From assembly GCA_017504405.1 (NCBI GenBank), contig JAFVRG010000008.1, forward strand, positions 55,861 to 119,860: a DNA stretch of 64,000 bases, read 5' to 3'. The notes under the pieces are model-generated. The model had not been told where the DNA came from. It saw nothing but the letters and a program-made list of their open reading frames with translations, and made no database searches. Positions 27,665 through 35,762 of the stretch are shown here, one piece after another. Numbering within the stretch: the stretch's first letter is position 1; each line of letters starts with the position of its first letter. The DNA is from Clostridia bacterium. Lineage in GTDB: Bacteria; Bacillota; Clostridia; Oscillospirales; CAG-272. The position numbers were made by a program, and so were the translations under genes.

Positions 27665-29069
27665 TTTGCTCCAATGGAAATTCACGTAACCTCGGTGCCT
27701 GCTCCAAAAGAACGAATATAAGCACCGATAGCATTGCAAACGGTATTGGATTGAATTCTCCCGTATCGGTCTGTGAGAAGAGAAAGAGCGCAAAATACGA
27801 TAGGATAACGCCCGATGTCTTTTCGTTCCACCTTGTAAAGGATAAATAGAGACGGTGAAAAAGCAGATAACCAAAGCAAAGGCATCCCAAAATACCCATA
27901 GCCCCCCATATCTGCGGAAAATACATATGATACCAGGAAATACATCCGTCAGCCGTGTAAACGTCGGTATTCCTATCCGAAATCATACCGACACCGAAAA
28001 TGGGATTTTCGCAGAAGTCTGAAAACGAGCGCAAGAGCATTGTGTATCGGTTTTCGTCCTTTGTGAGCAGACCGTTTTCGAGCCGCTCGAACAGTTCGGG
28101 CAGCAGCTTTGCTCCGTATTTTGAAATGAATACGGCAATCACAGTAGCAAGCAACAGGAGCAAAATCCCCTTTTCCCGTGCAGAAACCGAGCCGTTTTTG
28201 ATATATACAAATAGCGAAAGCAAAAGAATGACTCCGCCAAACAGCATCGCCGTGCGAGAGGTTGATATGATGAGCGAAAAATAGAATACGTTTCCTAAAA
28301 CAAAGAATAGAGAGCGAATGACGAGAGGGAATTTTTTCATTCCCGCAAGACAAAATGCAGGGGGGATGCTCATTATTATCAAAGTGCAAAGCGTATTGCG
28401 GAACGGAAAATCCGAAATGAGGAGCATTCCCTTTGATACGTAAATGGAAATCTGAGCCGATATGCGCATCATAACAACAAACGCAGTCATGGCAGTTACA
28501 ATGCCGAGCGCCGTCATATACATCATAAAACGCTCGCACCTGTCTCCGTATGCACTGACACCGTGATACCTGTTAGAATAAATGAGGTATAAAAGAATGG
28601 GCAGAATAGACAGTCCCGACAGATAATAGAGGGAGGTAAGATTTAGGTAGCTTTTAAGCGCCAGAGTACCGACACCCCCGAGCAGAATAGCGATTGCACA
28701 GGCGATCAGGGGGAATAAATGATGCCCGTAGGAAAAGGGCTTTCGATAAAATACAAAGTGGAATATAATAGCGATAAATACTATAGCTCCAAACGGCAAA
28801 AACGGCTTAATCGCAGAGAAAAAGTCGGTGAATATGCCGAGCATTGTCGTTCCCGTCGCCATGATACAGAGGAAAGGCATAAGGCAGGCATCTATATCGT
28901 CGTGCAAAAAGAGGTACAGCGTGATGAGCACCGCCTCGGCAAATATGCACCACATAGATGCAGAAAAGCTATTTAAAAATATAGCAATAACCGAGGGAAT
29001 AACGGCGACGGCAATTCCTAACGGAGACATAACCGCGCGTCTGAAATTATACAAAAAGCTCTTTGCCAA
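27642..29069 (-). CDS. O-antigen ligase / Wzy-polymerase-like membrane protein
   Basis: 475 aa. It starts with TTG at 29069, supported by GGGGG seven bases upstream (29076-29080 region). About 11-12 hydrophobic segments. The Wzy_C-type motif NPIFGVGMISDRN, then a large extracytoplasmic loop with WYHMYFPQIWGAMGI, is the recognised signature of O-antigen ligases and glycan polymerases. In Gram-positives such proteins polymerise or attach surface or teichuronic-type glycans. It stands alone, without glycosyltransferases, so the substrate is unknown. Confidence 0.75.
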   Translation of the reverse strand: MAKSFLYNFRRAVMSPLGIAVAVIPSVIAIFLNSFSASMWCIFAEAVLITLYLFLHDDIDACLMPFLCIMATGTTMLGIFTDFFSAIKPFLPFGAIVFIAIIFHFVFYRKPFSYGHHLFPLIACAIAILLGGVGTLALKSYLNLTSLYYLSGLSILPILLYLIYSNRYHGVSAYGDRCERFMMYMTALGIVTAMTAFVVMMRISAQISIYVSKGMLLISDFPFRNTLCTLIIMSIPPAFCLAGMKKFPLVIRSLFFVLGNVFYFSLIISTSRTAMLFGGVILLLSLFVYIKNGSVSAREKGILLLLLATVIAVFISKYGAKLLPELFERLENGLLTKDENRYTMLLRSFSDFCENPIFGVGMISDRNTDVYTADGCISWYHMYFPQIWGAMGILGCLCFGYLLFHRLYLSFTRWNEKTSGVILSYFALFLFSQTDTGEFNPIPFAMLSVLIFVLLEQAPRLREFPLEQKIKSWKR

Positions 29070-29242
29070 TTTATATCCCCCCTGTCCTCAATTCCCACCG
29101 CTTTGTGTGGCTTTTGCCGTAAGCTTATCTAAAGTATAGCACAAAAAAACACCAAAATTAACAAAATAAGCGCACGCACCTATAAAAAAGGAAAAAAGTA
29201 TAAGATAAACGCAAATGTTAATAAATTGTACATAAATAAATG

Positions 29243-29271
29243 CTGATTTATTCATAATTGCTTGGTATAAT
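29243..29271 (+). promoter_or_regulatory. tRNA-Ile promoter
   Basis: TATAAT (29266-29271) with a weak -35, CTGATT (29243-29248), at 17 bases. Confidence 0.55.
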
Positions 29272-29294
29272 ATTGCTTGCGCCAAAAAGCGTAT

Positions 29295-29371
29295 GGACCG
29301 TTAGCTCAGTTGGTTAGAGCAACCGGCTCATAACCGGTCGGTCCGGGGTTCGAGTCCCTGACGGTCCACCA
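29295..29371 (+). tRNA. tRNA-Ile2 (anticodon CAU, to be lysidinylated)
   Basis: A 77-base cloverleaf with encoded CCA. Acceptor GGACCGT (29295-29301) pairs with ACGGTCC (29361-29367). The D arm has AGCTCAGTTGGTTAGAGC, the anticodon arm ACCGG-CTCATAA-CCGGT, and the T arm GGGG-TTCGAGT-CCCT. The CAU anticodon could be Met, but the GGACC acceptor and D-arm/anticodon-arm pattern match Bacillus tRNA-Ile2 much better than elongator Met (from memory). It would then need TilS to read AUA. Confidence 0.85.
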
Positions 29372-29415
29372 ACAAAAGAGAGATAGCCCTTGCGGTTATC
29401 TCTCTTTTGTTTTTG
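29372..29415 (+). terminator. tRNA-Ile terminator
   Basis: A 14-bp perfect stem (29372-29385 with 29397-29410) starts right after CCA and ends in TTTTTG. Confidence 0.9.
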
Positions 29416-29611
29416 AGCTGTTAGGCTCATATCTTGACCCGACCGGTTTGAGCCGCAGGCTACATAATCAAGTGCGAGCGAGTCTGTGCTCGCACAAGCG
29501 AGCCGCGCGCCGATTGCTCCTCGGCGGCTTGACGCAGTCAAGTACAGCGCGTAGCACCAAGAGCGCAAAGCGTGCTTGCGCCGAAACGGAGTATAACCGG
29601 TCGGTCCACCA
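29416..29611. other. Hairpin-rich element with partial tRNA copies
   Basis: No gene is supported in these ~195 GC-rich bases. It holds an imperfect inverted copy of the tRNA-Ile anticodon region (GACCCGACCGGTTTGAGCC, about 29435-29453), several short hairpins (for example GTGCGAGC/GCTCGCAC), and at 29593-29611 a direct copy of 15 tRNA bases, ATAACCGGTCGGTCC, running straight into ACCA without the T arm. It looks like decayed tRNA duplication or a mobile-type palindromic repeat. Confidence 0.5.
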
Positions 29612-29614
29612 AAA

Positions 29615-29645
29615 AGCACAGCCGTGTTCGGCTGTGCTTTTTCAT
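29615..29645. terminator. Bidirectional terminator
   Basis: AGCACAGCCG (29615-29624) and CGGCTGTGCT (29629-29638) form a stem with loop TGTT, flanked by AAAAA and TTTTT. It ends both the tRNA region and the minus-strand serine hydrolase gene. Confidence 0.85.
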
Positions 29646-29664
29646 TGGATTTAGAGTTTTGCCT

Positions 29665-31494
29665 TTATAGGCTTGGGAGCAGAACCTCACTGTCGGAGGT
29701 CTTGTCCTCTGCAAAGACTTTGTAATTCTCGGACGGCGGGGGTAGCTGCCCGTCGTCGACGTGGAGCGCACCTAAAACGGTGGGCGAGAATGCATTTGTT
29801 ATCTTGTACCTCAAAAGCTCGGGATTGAACTGCGGCTTCATCATAACCAAAAGTCCGAATGAGCGTGGCAACAGGTCGGTTACCGAGCGCATAAGACGCT
29901 CTGCCATATTTTTGCCGGGTATCTCCCTCAGACTGATTTTTGCGTTTTGCATATCCTCATAGCAGAGGCTGATTTTCATGGCGTTTGGCAGCTCGGGGTA
30001 TATAAGCTCCAGCTTCAGTATTTTCTCCCTGTCCTCGCTCTCGGTAAAATTACACCGCGCCGCCACCGTGTACGGCTCACCGTTGAAATCAAGAACGCTG
30101 CGGCGGAAGCTGTAAAACCCTGCGTTAATCTCGAAAACGTCCTCTCCGAGTCCAAACGATAGCAACAGCCCGTCCTTTATCGGCAAAACTGTGAGTGAGG
30201 ACAAACCGTCGGTGTAGTTGCTCTGCATTACCCGTGTAAACAGGGGGAGCAGAGAGGCGTTGTTTGAGGCAAAATCAAATTGCTTTCCCGAAAGCTCGCT
30301 TGCACGCTTTTTATTAAAGCGGCGGTTGAAAAATCCGCATTTCCTTTTCTCGGTGTAGCTTCGCATCTCGAAAAAGTGCTTCTCGTGGATACGCAGCCTT
30401 CGGTATGCTCCCCTGTTTTTTCTCAAACGGGAGCGTGAGAAAACCGACGGGTCAAAGTACTTTGCTATCAAACCGAGCAGAGCGCTCTCTTGGAAAAGCT
30501 CGTCGTTTCCGGAAAACACCGATATTACCATATTGCTTTCAGGGCATATCCACAAATTCTGACCGAGCATTCCGTTGAAAAGATATGAGCGAGCGTTTTT
30601 GTTAACCCATAAATGTCTGCCGTAATCATAGCTTTCCCCGTCCTTGCCCTGCATATAGGATACGGCAGAATTTTTTATAAATTCCTCACTGATTATGCGG
30701 GTACCGTTGTACACTCCACCGTTAAGGTAGAGCATACCTATCTTTGTCATATCATAATTGGAAAGGTAGAGTCCCCAGCCCCCCTTGCTTATTTCCTCGG
30801 GGGATTTTTCCCATAGCACGTTTTTGATTCCGAGAGGAGCAAAGAGCCGTACCTTCAAAAAATCAAACAGGTCAACTCCGCTGACCTCCTTCACGATTAC
30901 CGACAGTATGTATGAGTTCATGCTGTTGTATGACAGCTCCTCGCCTATATCCGCCTTCAACGAGCCTCCAAGGTAATCCTCGGTCCAGCTCTCGCTGACC
31001 AGCGAGCCGAGCTCGCCAAAGGTGTGGGGTATGCTCATTTCGAGCAGATTTTTTACTGTCGCAGAGCGGAGCTCCTTGCCTACTGACTTTCCGAAAATGT
31101 CAAAAAGCGACGTGTCGAGCGACAGTCTTCCCTCATCGATGAGTATTCCGATAGCGAGAGCGGTAACGCTCTTTGAGAGCGAGTGGCAGAGGTGCCACTC
31201 TGCGGTGTTGTAGCCGGGTGCGCTCGCATCACAGATTACCTTCCCGTCGCATACTATGAGCAGAGAATGAGTAACGGCACGCATCTCTCGCTCAAGCTCC
31301 GAGAGAAAATCATCTATCAGGCGAGAGGAAACTCCAACGCTCTCGGGCAGAGAACGCGGAATATCACTTATTTTTGAATGTGAAAATGAGCTTTCGGTTT
31401 TTTGCGGTGCGTATCTTATCTGCGCCGCACGGCTTTTTCCGTTTATAAAATATGTTTCGATAAGGTCAAGTGCCTTTTTGTAATTTATATCCAT
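29665..31494 (-). CDS. Serine beta-lactamase-like protein (class C/esterase fold)
   Basis: 609 aa, ATG start. Residues ~50-350 are a beta-lactamase-related domain: the SxxK motif is S105-L-S-K108 in CHSLSKSVTALAIG, and the second motif region is LSYNSMNSYILSVI. No signal peptide or lipobox is seen, so it is probably cytoplasmic. The C-terminal ~250 residues, with basic RFNKKRASE and beta-rich stretches, are an extra domain of unknown role. Members of this family are esterases, peptidases or amidases; true antibiotic resistance is not implied. Confidence 0.8.
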   Translation of the reverse strand: MDINYKKALDLIETYFINGKSRAAQIRYAPQKTESSFSHSKISDIPRSLPESVGVSSRLIDDFLSELEREMRAVTHSLLIVCDGKVICDASAPGYNTAEWHLCHSLSKSVTALAIGILIDEGRLSLDTSLFDIFGKSVGKELRSATVKNLLEMSIPHTFGELGSLVSESWTEDYLGGSLKADIGEELSYNSMNSYILSVIVKEVSGVDLFDFLKVRLFAPLGIKNVLWEKSPEEISKGGWGLYLSNYDMTKIGMLYLNGGVYNGTRIISEEFIKNSAVSYMQGKDGESYDYGRHLWVNKNARSYLFNGMLGQNLWICPESNMVISVFSGNDELFQESALLGLIAKYFDPSVFSRSRLRKNRGAYRRLRIHEKHFFEMRSYTEKRKCGFFNRRFNKKRASELSGKQFDFASNNASLLPLFTRVMQSNYTDGLSSLTVLPIKDGLLLSFGLGEDVFEINAGFYSFRRSVLDFNGEPYTVAARCNFTESEDREKILKLELIYPELPNAMKISLCYEDMQNAKISLREIPGKNMAERLMRSVTDLLPRSFGLLVMMKPQFNPELLRYKITNAFSPTVLGALHVDDGQLPPPSENYKVFAEDKTSDSEVLLPSL

Positions 31495-31527
31495 TAAAAA
31501 CCTCTCAAAAACGGTGTTCGTATTTTA

Positions 31528-31556
31528 ATTATAGAGCATAATAAAATTAAAATCAA
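31528..31556 (-). promoter_or_regulatory. Promoter of the serine hydrolase gene
   Basis: On the minus strand, TTGATT (31551-31556), 17 bases, TATAAT (31528-31533). Confidence 0.75.
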
Positions 31557-31659
31557 GAAACGGCAACGAAAATTAACAAATACAAGCAACTTTTATATGC
31601 AACAAAGGGAAAATTAATAAAAAAATGCCTAAAATTGCATAAAAAATGTCGATTTATAC

Positions 31660-31688
31660 TTGACTTGCATTGGACTTTGTTGTATAAT
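31660..31688 (+). promoter_or_regulatory. Promoter of the P-loop protein gene
   Basis: TTGACT (31660-31665), 17 bases, TATAAT (31683-31688). Confidence 0.85.
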
Positions 31689-31732
31689 CACAATTGTTAT
31701 GAATTTATCAGGAAAATAAAAGGTAGAATAAG

Positions 31733-32320
31733 ATGAAGAAAAGACTAATACTTGTAACCTCTCCGCCTGCGTGCGGCAAGACATATATATCCAAAATGCT
31801 TGCGAAGAATATAAAGAACATCGTGTACCTCGATAAGGATACGCTTATTCCTCTTTCGCACGTAATATTTGACGTTGCGGGTCAGGAGCGCAATCGCAGC
31901 TCGGATTTCTTTGAGAAGTATATAAGAAACCCTGAGTACGAGGTTGTAGTGAATCTGGCTATGGAGGCGCTCGAGTATGCAGATACGGTGCTCATAAACG
32001 CACCCTTCACCCGTGAGGTCAGAAATCCCGCCTACGTCAGAGAATTGAAAAAGAAGCTCGCCGAGCATAACGCTCGCCTCACCGTAGTTTGGGTCGAAAC
32101 GACTCTTGACGTGTGCCGTCAGCGTATGATAGCACGCAATTCGCCCCGTGACACGTGGAAGCTGGCGAATTGGGACGAATACGTTTCCACACGTGATTAC
32201 AGCATTCCCGAAGGAATTGATGACCCCGAAATTCCAGACGATTTTCTTGTATTCAAGAATTCTTCAACTGCGGAATACGAGGAGTCAATGGCTCGTATAC
32301 TCAAAATTCTCGCTGAATAA
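31733..32320 (+). CDS. P-loop NTPase, kinase/zeta-toxin-like
   Basis: 195 aa, ATG behind AAAAGGTAG. Walker A is LVTSPPACGKTYIS, with Ser in place of the usual first Gly; YLDKDTLIPLS follows at the place where small-molecule kinases have a DxD/DxxxE motif; VWVETTLDVCRQRMIARNSPRD looks like a lid with catalytic Arg residues. The fold resembles AAA_33/zeta-toxin/gluconate-kinase-like enzymes. No antitoxin gene is next to it, so a metabolic kinase is more likely than a toxin. Substrate unknown. Monocistronic. Confidence 0.65.
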   Translation: MKKRLILVTSPPACGKTYISKMLAKNIKNIVYLDKDTLIPLSHVIFDVAGQERNRSSDFFEKYIRNPEYEVVVNLAMEALEYADTVLINAPFTREVRNPAYVRELKKKLAEHNARLTVVWVETTLDVCRQRMIARNSPRDTWKLANWDEYVSTRDYSIPEGIDDPEIPDDFLVFKNSSTAEYEESMARILKILAE

Positions 32321-32324
32321 TTTA

Positions 32325-32374
32325 AAAACAGCCCCGATACAGTCCTATGCGGACAGCTTGGGGCTGTTTTTATA
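32325..32374. terminator. Terminator between convergent genes
   Basis: AAAACAGCCCC (32325-32335) pairs with GGGGCTGTTTT (32360-32370), with an inner GTCC/GGAC helix. Confidence 0.85.
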
Positions 32375-33056
32375 TTTTAGAAAGCAAACTCGGCAATTCA
32401 GACAGATTGTGTATTTCGTAATCGGGAATTATCTGAGTCGTATTTTCTCTTTTGTGCGGATTGTAAAGGCAGGTTTTTATGCCTGCATTTTTTCCGCCCA
32501 GAATATCGGAGGAAAGGCTGTCACCGACCATCAGTGTCCTCTCACGGTCAACTCCGCCCACGGCGTCAAAGCAATAATCAAAAAATTCCTTGCTCGGCTT
32601 ATTAACTCCGATTTCGCTTGATATGAAAATTCTGTCAACGTATTTCGCTATACCCGAGCTCTCAATACGTCCCTTTTGTATTCTCGCCGTTCCGTTTGAG
32701 GCTATGTATATTCTGTATTTTCCGCACAAATCCCTCAGAAGCGTTTCAGCCCCGTCAATGAAGAAATGCCCCTGACCCAAAAGCGTTTCGTACAGCCCAC
32801 GGGCCATTGCAACCGAGCGCTCTATGCCCAGTGCCTCGAAAAGCAGGGAAAAGCGGGTTGACAGCACCTGCTCACGTGTCAGCTCGCCCTTCTCAAGGCG
32901 TTTCCACTGAGAATCGTTGATTCTGCTGTAAAGTGATATGTTTTCCTCGCTCGGCTCTATGTCAAGCGAGCGGAAGGTTTTTGCTATAGCAACTGCCTCC
33001 GCCTTATGAAAATCAAGTATCGTGTCGTCAAGGTCTAAAAAAAGTGTATCAATCAT
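32370..33056 (-). CDS. HAD-superfamily phosphatase, YjjG-like
   Basis: 228 aa, ATG behind GGCGGAGAG. HAD motifs: I DLDDTILDF with both catalytic Asp; II IYIASNGTAR; III lysine in GVNKPSKEFF; IV VGDSLSSDILGG. A helical cap with NISLYSRINDSQWKRLEKGELTR places it with YjjG/YfnB nucleotidases, which remove phosphate from (often non-canonical) pyrimidine nucleotides. A cytoplasmic housekeeping or house-cleaning enzyme; exact substrate not readable. Confidence 0.85.
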   Translation of the reverse strand: MIDTLFLDLDDTILDFHKAEAVAIAKTFRSLDIEPSEENISLYSRINDSQWKRLEKGELTREQVLSTRFSLLFEALGIERSVAMARGLYETLLGQGHFFIDGAETLLRDLCGKYRIYIASNGTARIQKGRIESSGIAKYVDRIFISSEIGVNKPSKEFFDYCFDAVGGVDRERTLMVGDSLSSDILGGKNAGIKTCLYNPHKRENTTQIIPDYEIHNLSELPSLLSKI

Positions 33057-33084
33057 ATTCTCTCCGCCTTTCGCTCTATTTTTT

Positions 33085-33114
33085 ATTTTATCATACTTTG
33101 TAAAAGCAAGTCAA
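33085..33114 (-). promoter_or_regulatory. Promoter of the HAD phosphatase gene
   Basis: On the minus strand, TTGACT (33109-33114), 18 bases, TAAAAT (33085-33090). Confidence 0.6.
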
Positions 33115-33295
33115 GAGTGTATCGCAACAACGGTAAAATCTTCAGAAAAAAGATACAAAACGCTCGAAATTTGGCTACAATTCACAAAAAATTAAATATT
33201 TTTACCGAAAAACTGTTTATTTTTACAAAAAACCGTGCTATAATTTAATTACAGATACGTAAGTTCTGTAAAGAAAAGCAAAGGTGGTACACTTT

Positions 33296-33811
33296 ATGAA
33301 AATCAAAATCACAGCACGCCAGATGAACGTAAGAGAGAGCCTCTCGGAGTTAATCGAGAGAAAGCTGTCAAAGCTCGATAAATTCTTCGGCTCCGACACT
33401 GTTGCAGATGTGAAATGCTCGTGCAAGCACGGCAGTCAGATAATAGAGATAACGATTTTGTACAACGGAACGCTTTTCAGAAGCGAGGAGGGGAGCGACA
33501 CGTTCCAGACTGCGCTTGACCGCTCGCTCGATGCTCTGGAGCGTCAGATAAGGAAAAATAAAACACGCCTTGAACGACGTTTGCGAGAAAGTGCGTTTGC
33601 CGACTATATCCCCGACGACGACGGTGAGGAGGGAGAATTTGTTATACACAAAAAGTCCTTTGAAATGAAGCCGATGTCGGCAGAGGAGGCTATAATGCAG
33701 ATGAATTTGCTCGGGCACCGCTTCTTCATATACCTTGACGGCGATGAAAATAAAATATGCCTTGTTTACAAGAGGGATGACGGCGAATACGGTCTTATAG
33801 CACCCGCCTGA
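33296..33811 (+). CDS. hpf: Ribosome hibernation promoting factor, long form
   Basis: 171 aa; the ATG at 33296 has AAGGTGG eight bases upstream. The N-terminal S30AE domain (~1-100, MKIKITARQMNVRESLSELI) binds the 30S decoding region. A short linker leads to the C-terminal dimerisation domain (about 113-171, with VIHKKSFEMKPMSAEEAIMQM and GHRFFIYLD), which joins two ribosomes into 100S particles. Length and order match the long HPF of Firmicutes. A TATAAT lies at 33239-33244 but no -35 is well spaced, so an alternative or regulated promoter is possible. Confidence 0.95.
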   Translation: MKIKITARQMNVRESLSELIERKLSKLDKFFGSDTVADVKCSCKHGSQIIEITILYNGTLFRSEEGSDTFQTALDRSLDALERQIRKNKTRLERRLRESAFADYIPDDDGEEGEFVIHKKSFEMKPMSAEEAIMQMNLLGHRFFIYLDGDENKICLVYKRDDGEYGLIAPA

Positions 33812-33856
33812 CAGCGACGCATTTTGAACCATATAAAAATTAAATCAATAAAAAAG

Positions 33857-33881
33857 AGGGACTCGATTGAGTCCCTTTTTA
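33857..33881. terminator. Terminator between hpf and asd
   Basis: AGGGACTC (33857-33864) pairs with GAGTCCCT (33869-33876), with A- and T-runs outside. Confidence 0.85.
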
Positions 33882-33893
33882 TCGTTAATTGTC

Positions 33894-34976
33894 TTACTTA
33901 GAGGTAAGATAACCCTCGCGGTAGAGAAGCTCCGCAATGAGAACCGCGCCTCCCGCTGCGCCACGCAGAGTGTTGTGTGAAAGTCCTACAAACTTATAGT
34001 CAAATACGGTATCCTCACGCAGTCTGCCGAGCGTTATGCCCATTCCTCCGTATATGTCACGGTCAAGGCGTGCCTGAGGACGGTTATCCTCCTCGAAATA
34101 GGTGAGGAACTGCTCAGGCGCAGAGGGGAGCTCCAGCTCCTGCGCACGGCCCTTGTATTCCTTCCATGCGTTGAGAATTTCCTCCTTTGTGGGCTTATTC
34201 TCAAACTTAACGAAAACAGCGGCAGTGTGACCGTCGGAGACGGGAACACGTATGCACTGAGTGGTTATGAGAGGCTCATTTGCCTTCACAATCTCACCGT
34301 TTTCAACCGAGCCCCAGATTTTAAGGGGCTCCTGCTCGCTCTTTTCCTCCTCGCCGCCGATGTAGGGGATTACGTTATCTATCATCTCGGGCCATTCGTT
34401 AAAGGTTTTGCCGGCTCCGCTTATCGCCTGATATGTGGTGGCGAGAACGGTAGTGGGCTTATATTTGAGCAGGGGAGTGAGTGCGGGAACGTAGCTCTGA
34501 ATAGAGCAGTTAGGCTTAACTGCGATAAATCCTCTGGTAGTTCCGAGTCGCTTTCTCTGGTCTGCTATAACAGCGAGATGCTCGGGGTTGATTTCGGGAA
34601 TAACCATCGGAACGTCGGGTGTCCATCTGTGAGCCGAGTTGTTCGAGATTACGGGAATTTCCGCACGTGCGAATTTATATTCAAGCTCACGGATTTCGTC
34701 CTTCTTCATATCGACAGCGCAGAAAACAAAATCAACGAGAGATGAAATTTTTTCTATATCCTCGGAGGAGATTATCTCCATATCCTTAACGCTGTCGGGA
34801 ATTTCGGTTTTCATCTTCCATCTGCCGTCAACAGCCTCACAGTATTTCTTTCCTGCGGAGCGGGGGCTGGCAACGAGAGCCGTGATTTCAAAATAGGGGT
34901 GATTTTCTACCAAAGTAATGAATCGCTGACCAACCATACCTGTTGCGCCGACGATTCCTGCTTTCAGCTTTTGCAT
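33894..34976 (-). CDS. asd: Aspartate-semialdehyde dehydrogenase (archaeal/fungal-type clade)
   Basis: 360 aa, ATG behind CAAGGAG. It reduces aspartyl phosphate to aspartate semialdehyde for lysine, threonine, methionine and diaminopimelate synthesis. GIVGATGMVGQRFI is the NADP-binding loop; the catalytic Cys is in VKPNCSIQSYVPAL; VSDGHTAAVFV and SHNTLRGAAGGAVL are conserved. The Gly-Met-Val-Gly loop and PNCSIQ form belong to the archaeal/yeast-like subgroup, also seen in many Clostridia. It stands alone. Confidence 0.93.
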   Translation of the reverse strand: MQKLKAGIVGATGMVGQRFITLVENHPYFEITALVASPRSAGKKYCEAVDGRWKMKTEIPDSVKDMEIISSEDIEKISSLVDFVFCAVDMKKDEIRELEYKFARAEIPVISNNSAHRWTPDVPMVIPEINPEHLAVIADQRKRLGTTRGFIAVKPNCSIQSYVPALTPLLKYKPTTVLATTYQAISGAGKTFNEWPEMIDNVIPYIGGEEEKSEQEPLKIWGSVENGEIVKANEPLITTQCIRVPVSDGHTAAVFVKFENKPTKEEILNAWKEYKGRAQELELPSAPEQFLTYFEEDNRPQARLDRDIYGGMGITLGRLREDTVFDYKFVGLSHNTLRGAAGGAVLIAELLYREGYLTSK

Positions 34977-35013
34977 AATGTATCTCCTTGAGTATTAATC
35001 TTTATTGCATATA

Positions 35014-35042
35014 AATATATCATATTTTCCTTATAAAGTCAA
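35014..35042 (-). promoter_or_regulatory. asd promoter
   Basis: On the minus strand, TTGACT (35037-35042), 17 bases, TATATT (35014-35019). Confidence 0.7.
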
Positions 35043-35101
35043 TAGAAAATTCTTATTTATAAGGATTATATTTCCGCTTTTTGTTTTAGGAAAAGCAAAG
35101 A

Positions 35102-35133
35102 GCCGTCCCTCGGAATCAGAACCCGTGGACGGC
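35102..35133 (-). terminator. spoIIIA operon terminator
   Basis: GCCGTCC and GGACGGC (35102-35108 with 35127-35133) form the stem; on the minus strand it follows spoIIIAH closely and ends in CTTTG. Confidence 0.65.
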
Positions 35134-35140
35134 ATCTTTT

Positions 35141-35692
35141 TTACTTTTTAATTATCTTTACGTTCTGGGGGATTATTCCCGATTCAGCCATAACTATTTC
35201 GTTAATTTGAGCCAGATGATTTTGCTGAAGGTCAAAATCGCTCTTGACAACAACGCTGATTTTATCCTCGTTGATTACCGCAATACACTGCTCAAATCCC
35301 TTTGCGGTTATCAGTGCCTCTATCCTTGACTCCTTTTCGATGTCGGAGGCAATACGTGTCATTTCTGCGAGAGCCTCTGCCTTTGTTTCTTCAAGTGCGC
35401 TTTCGCTGTCTATAACGGTCTGCAAAACCTCGAGAGCCTCGTCACGTGCTCTTTGACGGCTGAGCTGTGTTGCGGTGAAGTAATTATCCGATGATACCGT
35501 GGTTTCAACCTGCTCCGTGCCCTCGGTTACAGGCTCATCTGTTTCAGGCAGTGCCGATGAGTTGTCGTAGAAGAACGTGTAATTGAGGTAAACGGCGAGT
35601 CCGATTATAAGTACGGCAGCGAGAATGATTAAATTTTTTTTGCCGATTTTGGAAAGTAGCTTTTTCTTTCCCGAAAAGTTTATTTTTGCCAT
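35141..35692 (-). CDS. spoIIIAH: Stage III sporulation protein AH
   Basis: 183 aa. A Lys-rich head, one membrane segment (~21-40), a Thr/Glu-rich linker, and a C-terminal ring-building domain with FEQCIAVINEDKISVVVKSD. SpoIIIAH in the mother-cell membrane pairs with SpoIIQ from the forespore to form the feeding-tube channel. Last gene of the operon, 70 bases after spoIIIAG. YscJ/FliF-like fold is known for the family. Confidence 0.9.
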   Translation of the reverse strand: MAKINFSGKKKLLSKIGKKNLIILAAVLIIGLAVYLNYTFFYDNSSALPETDEPVTEGTEQVETTVSSDNYFTATQLSRQRARDEALEVLQTVIDSESALEETKAEALAEMTRIASDIEKESRIEALITAKGFEQCIAVINEDKISVVVKSDFDLQQNHLAQINEIVMAESGIIPQNVKIIKK

Positions 35693-35762
35693 CTTTATTC
35701 CCTCCGAGGCATTTTTCTTATTTGCTACAATATATTTTACGTTTGATGTTTTTATTCCACTT

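Noticed and set aside
29314..29619. Minus-strand frame with GTRTPDRPVM
   Set aside because: This is the well-known false translation of a tRNA T-arm region; it lies across the tRNA and its repeat.
31733..32320. Toxin-antitoxin system (zeta-like)
   Set aside because: No small antitoxin gene on either side; own promoter and terminator.
33222..33244. TTTACA plus TATAAT before hpf
   Set aside because: The spacer is only 11 bases, too short for a working promoter pair.
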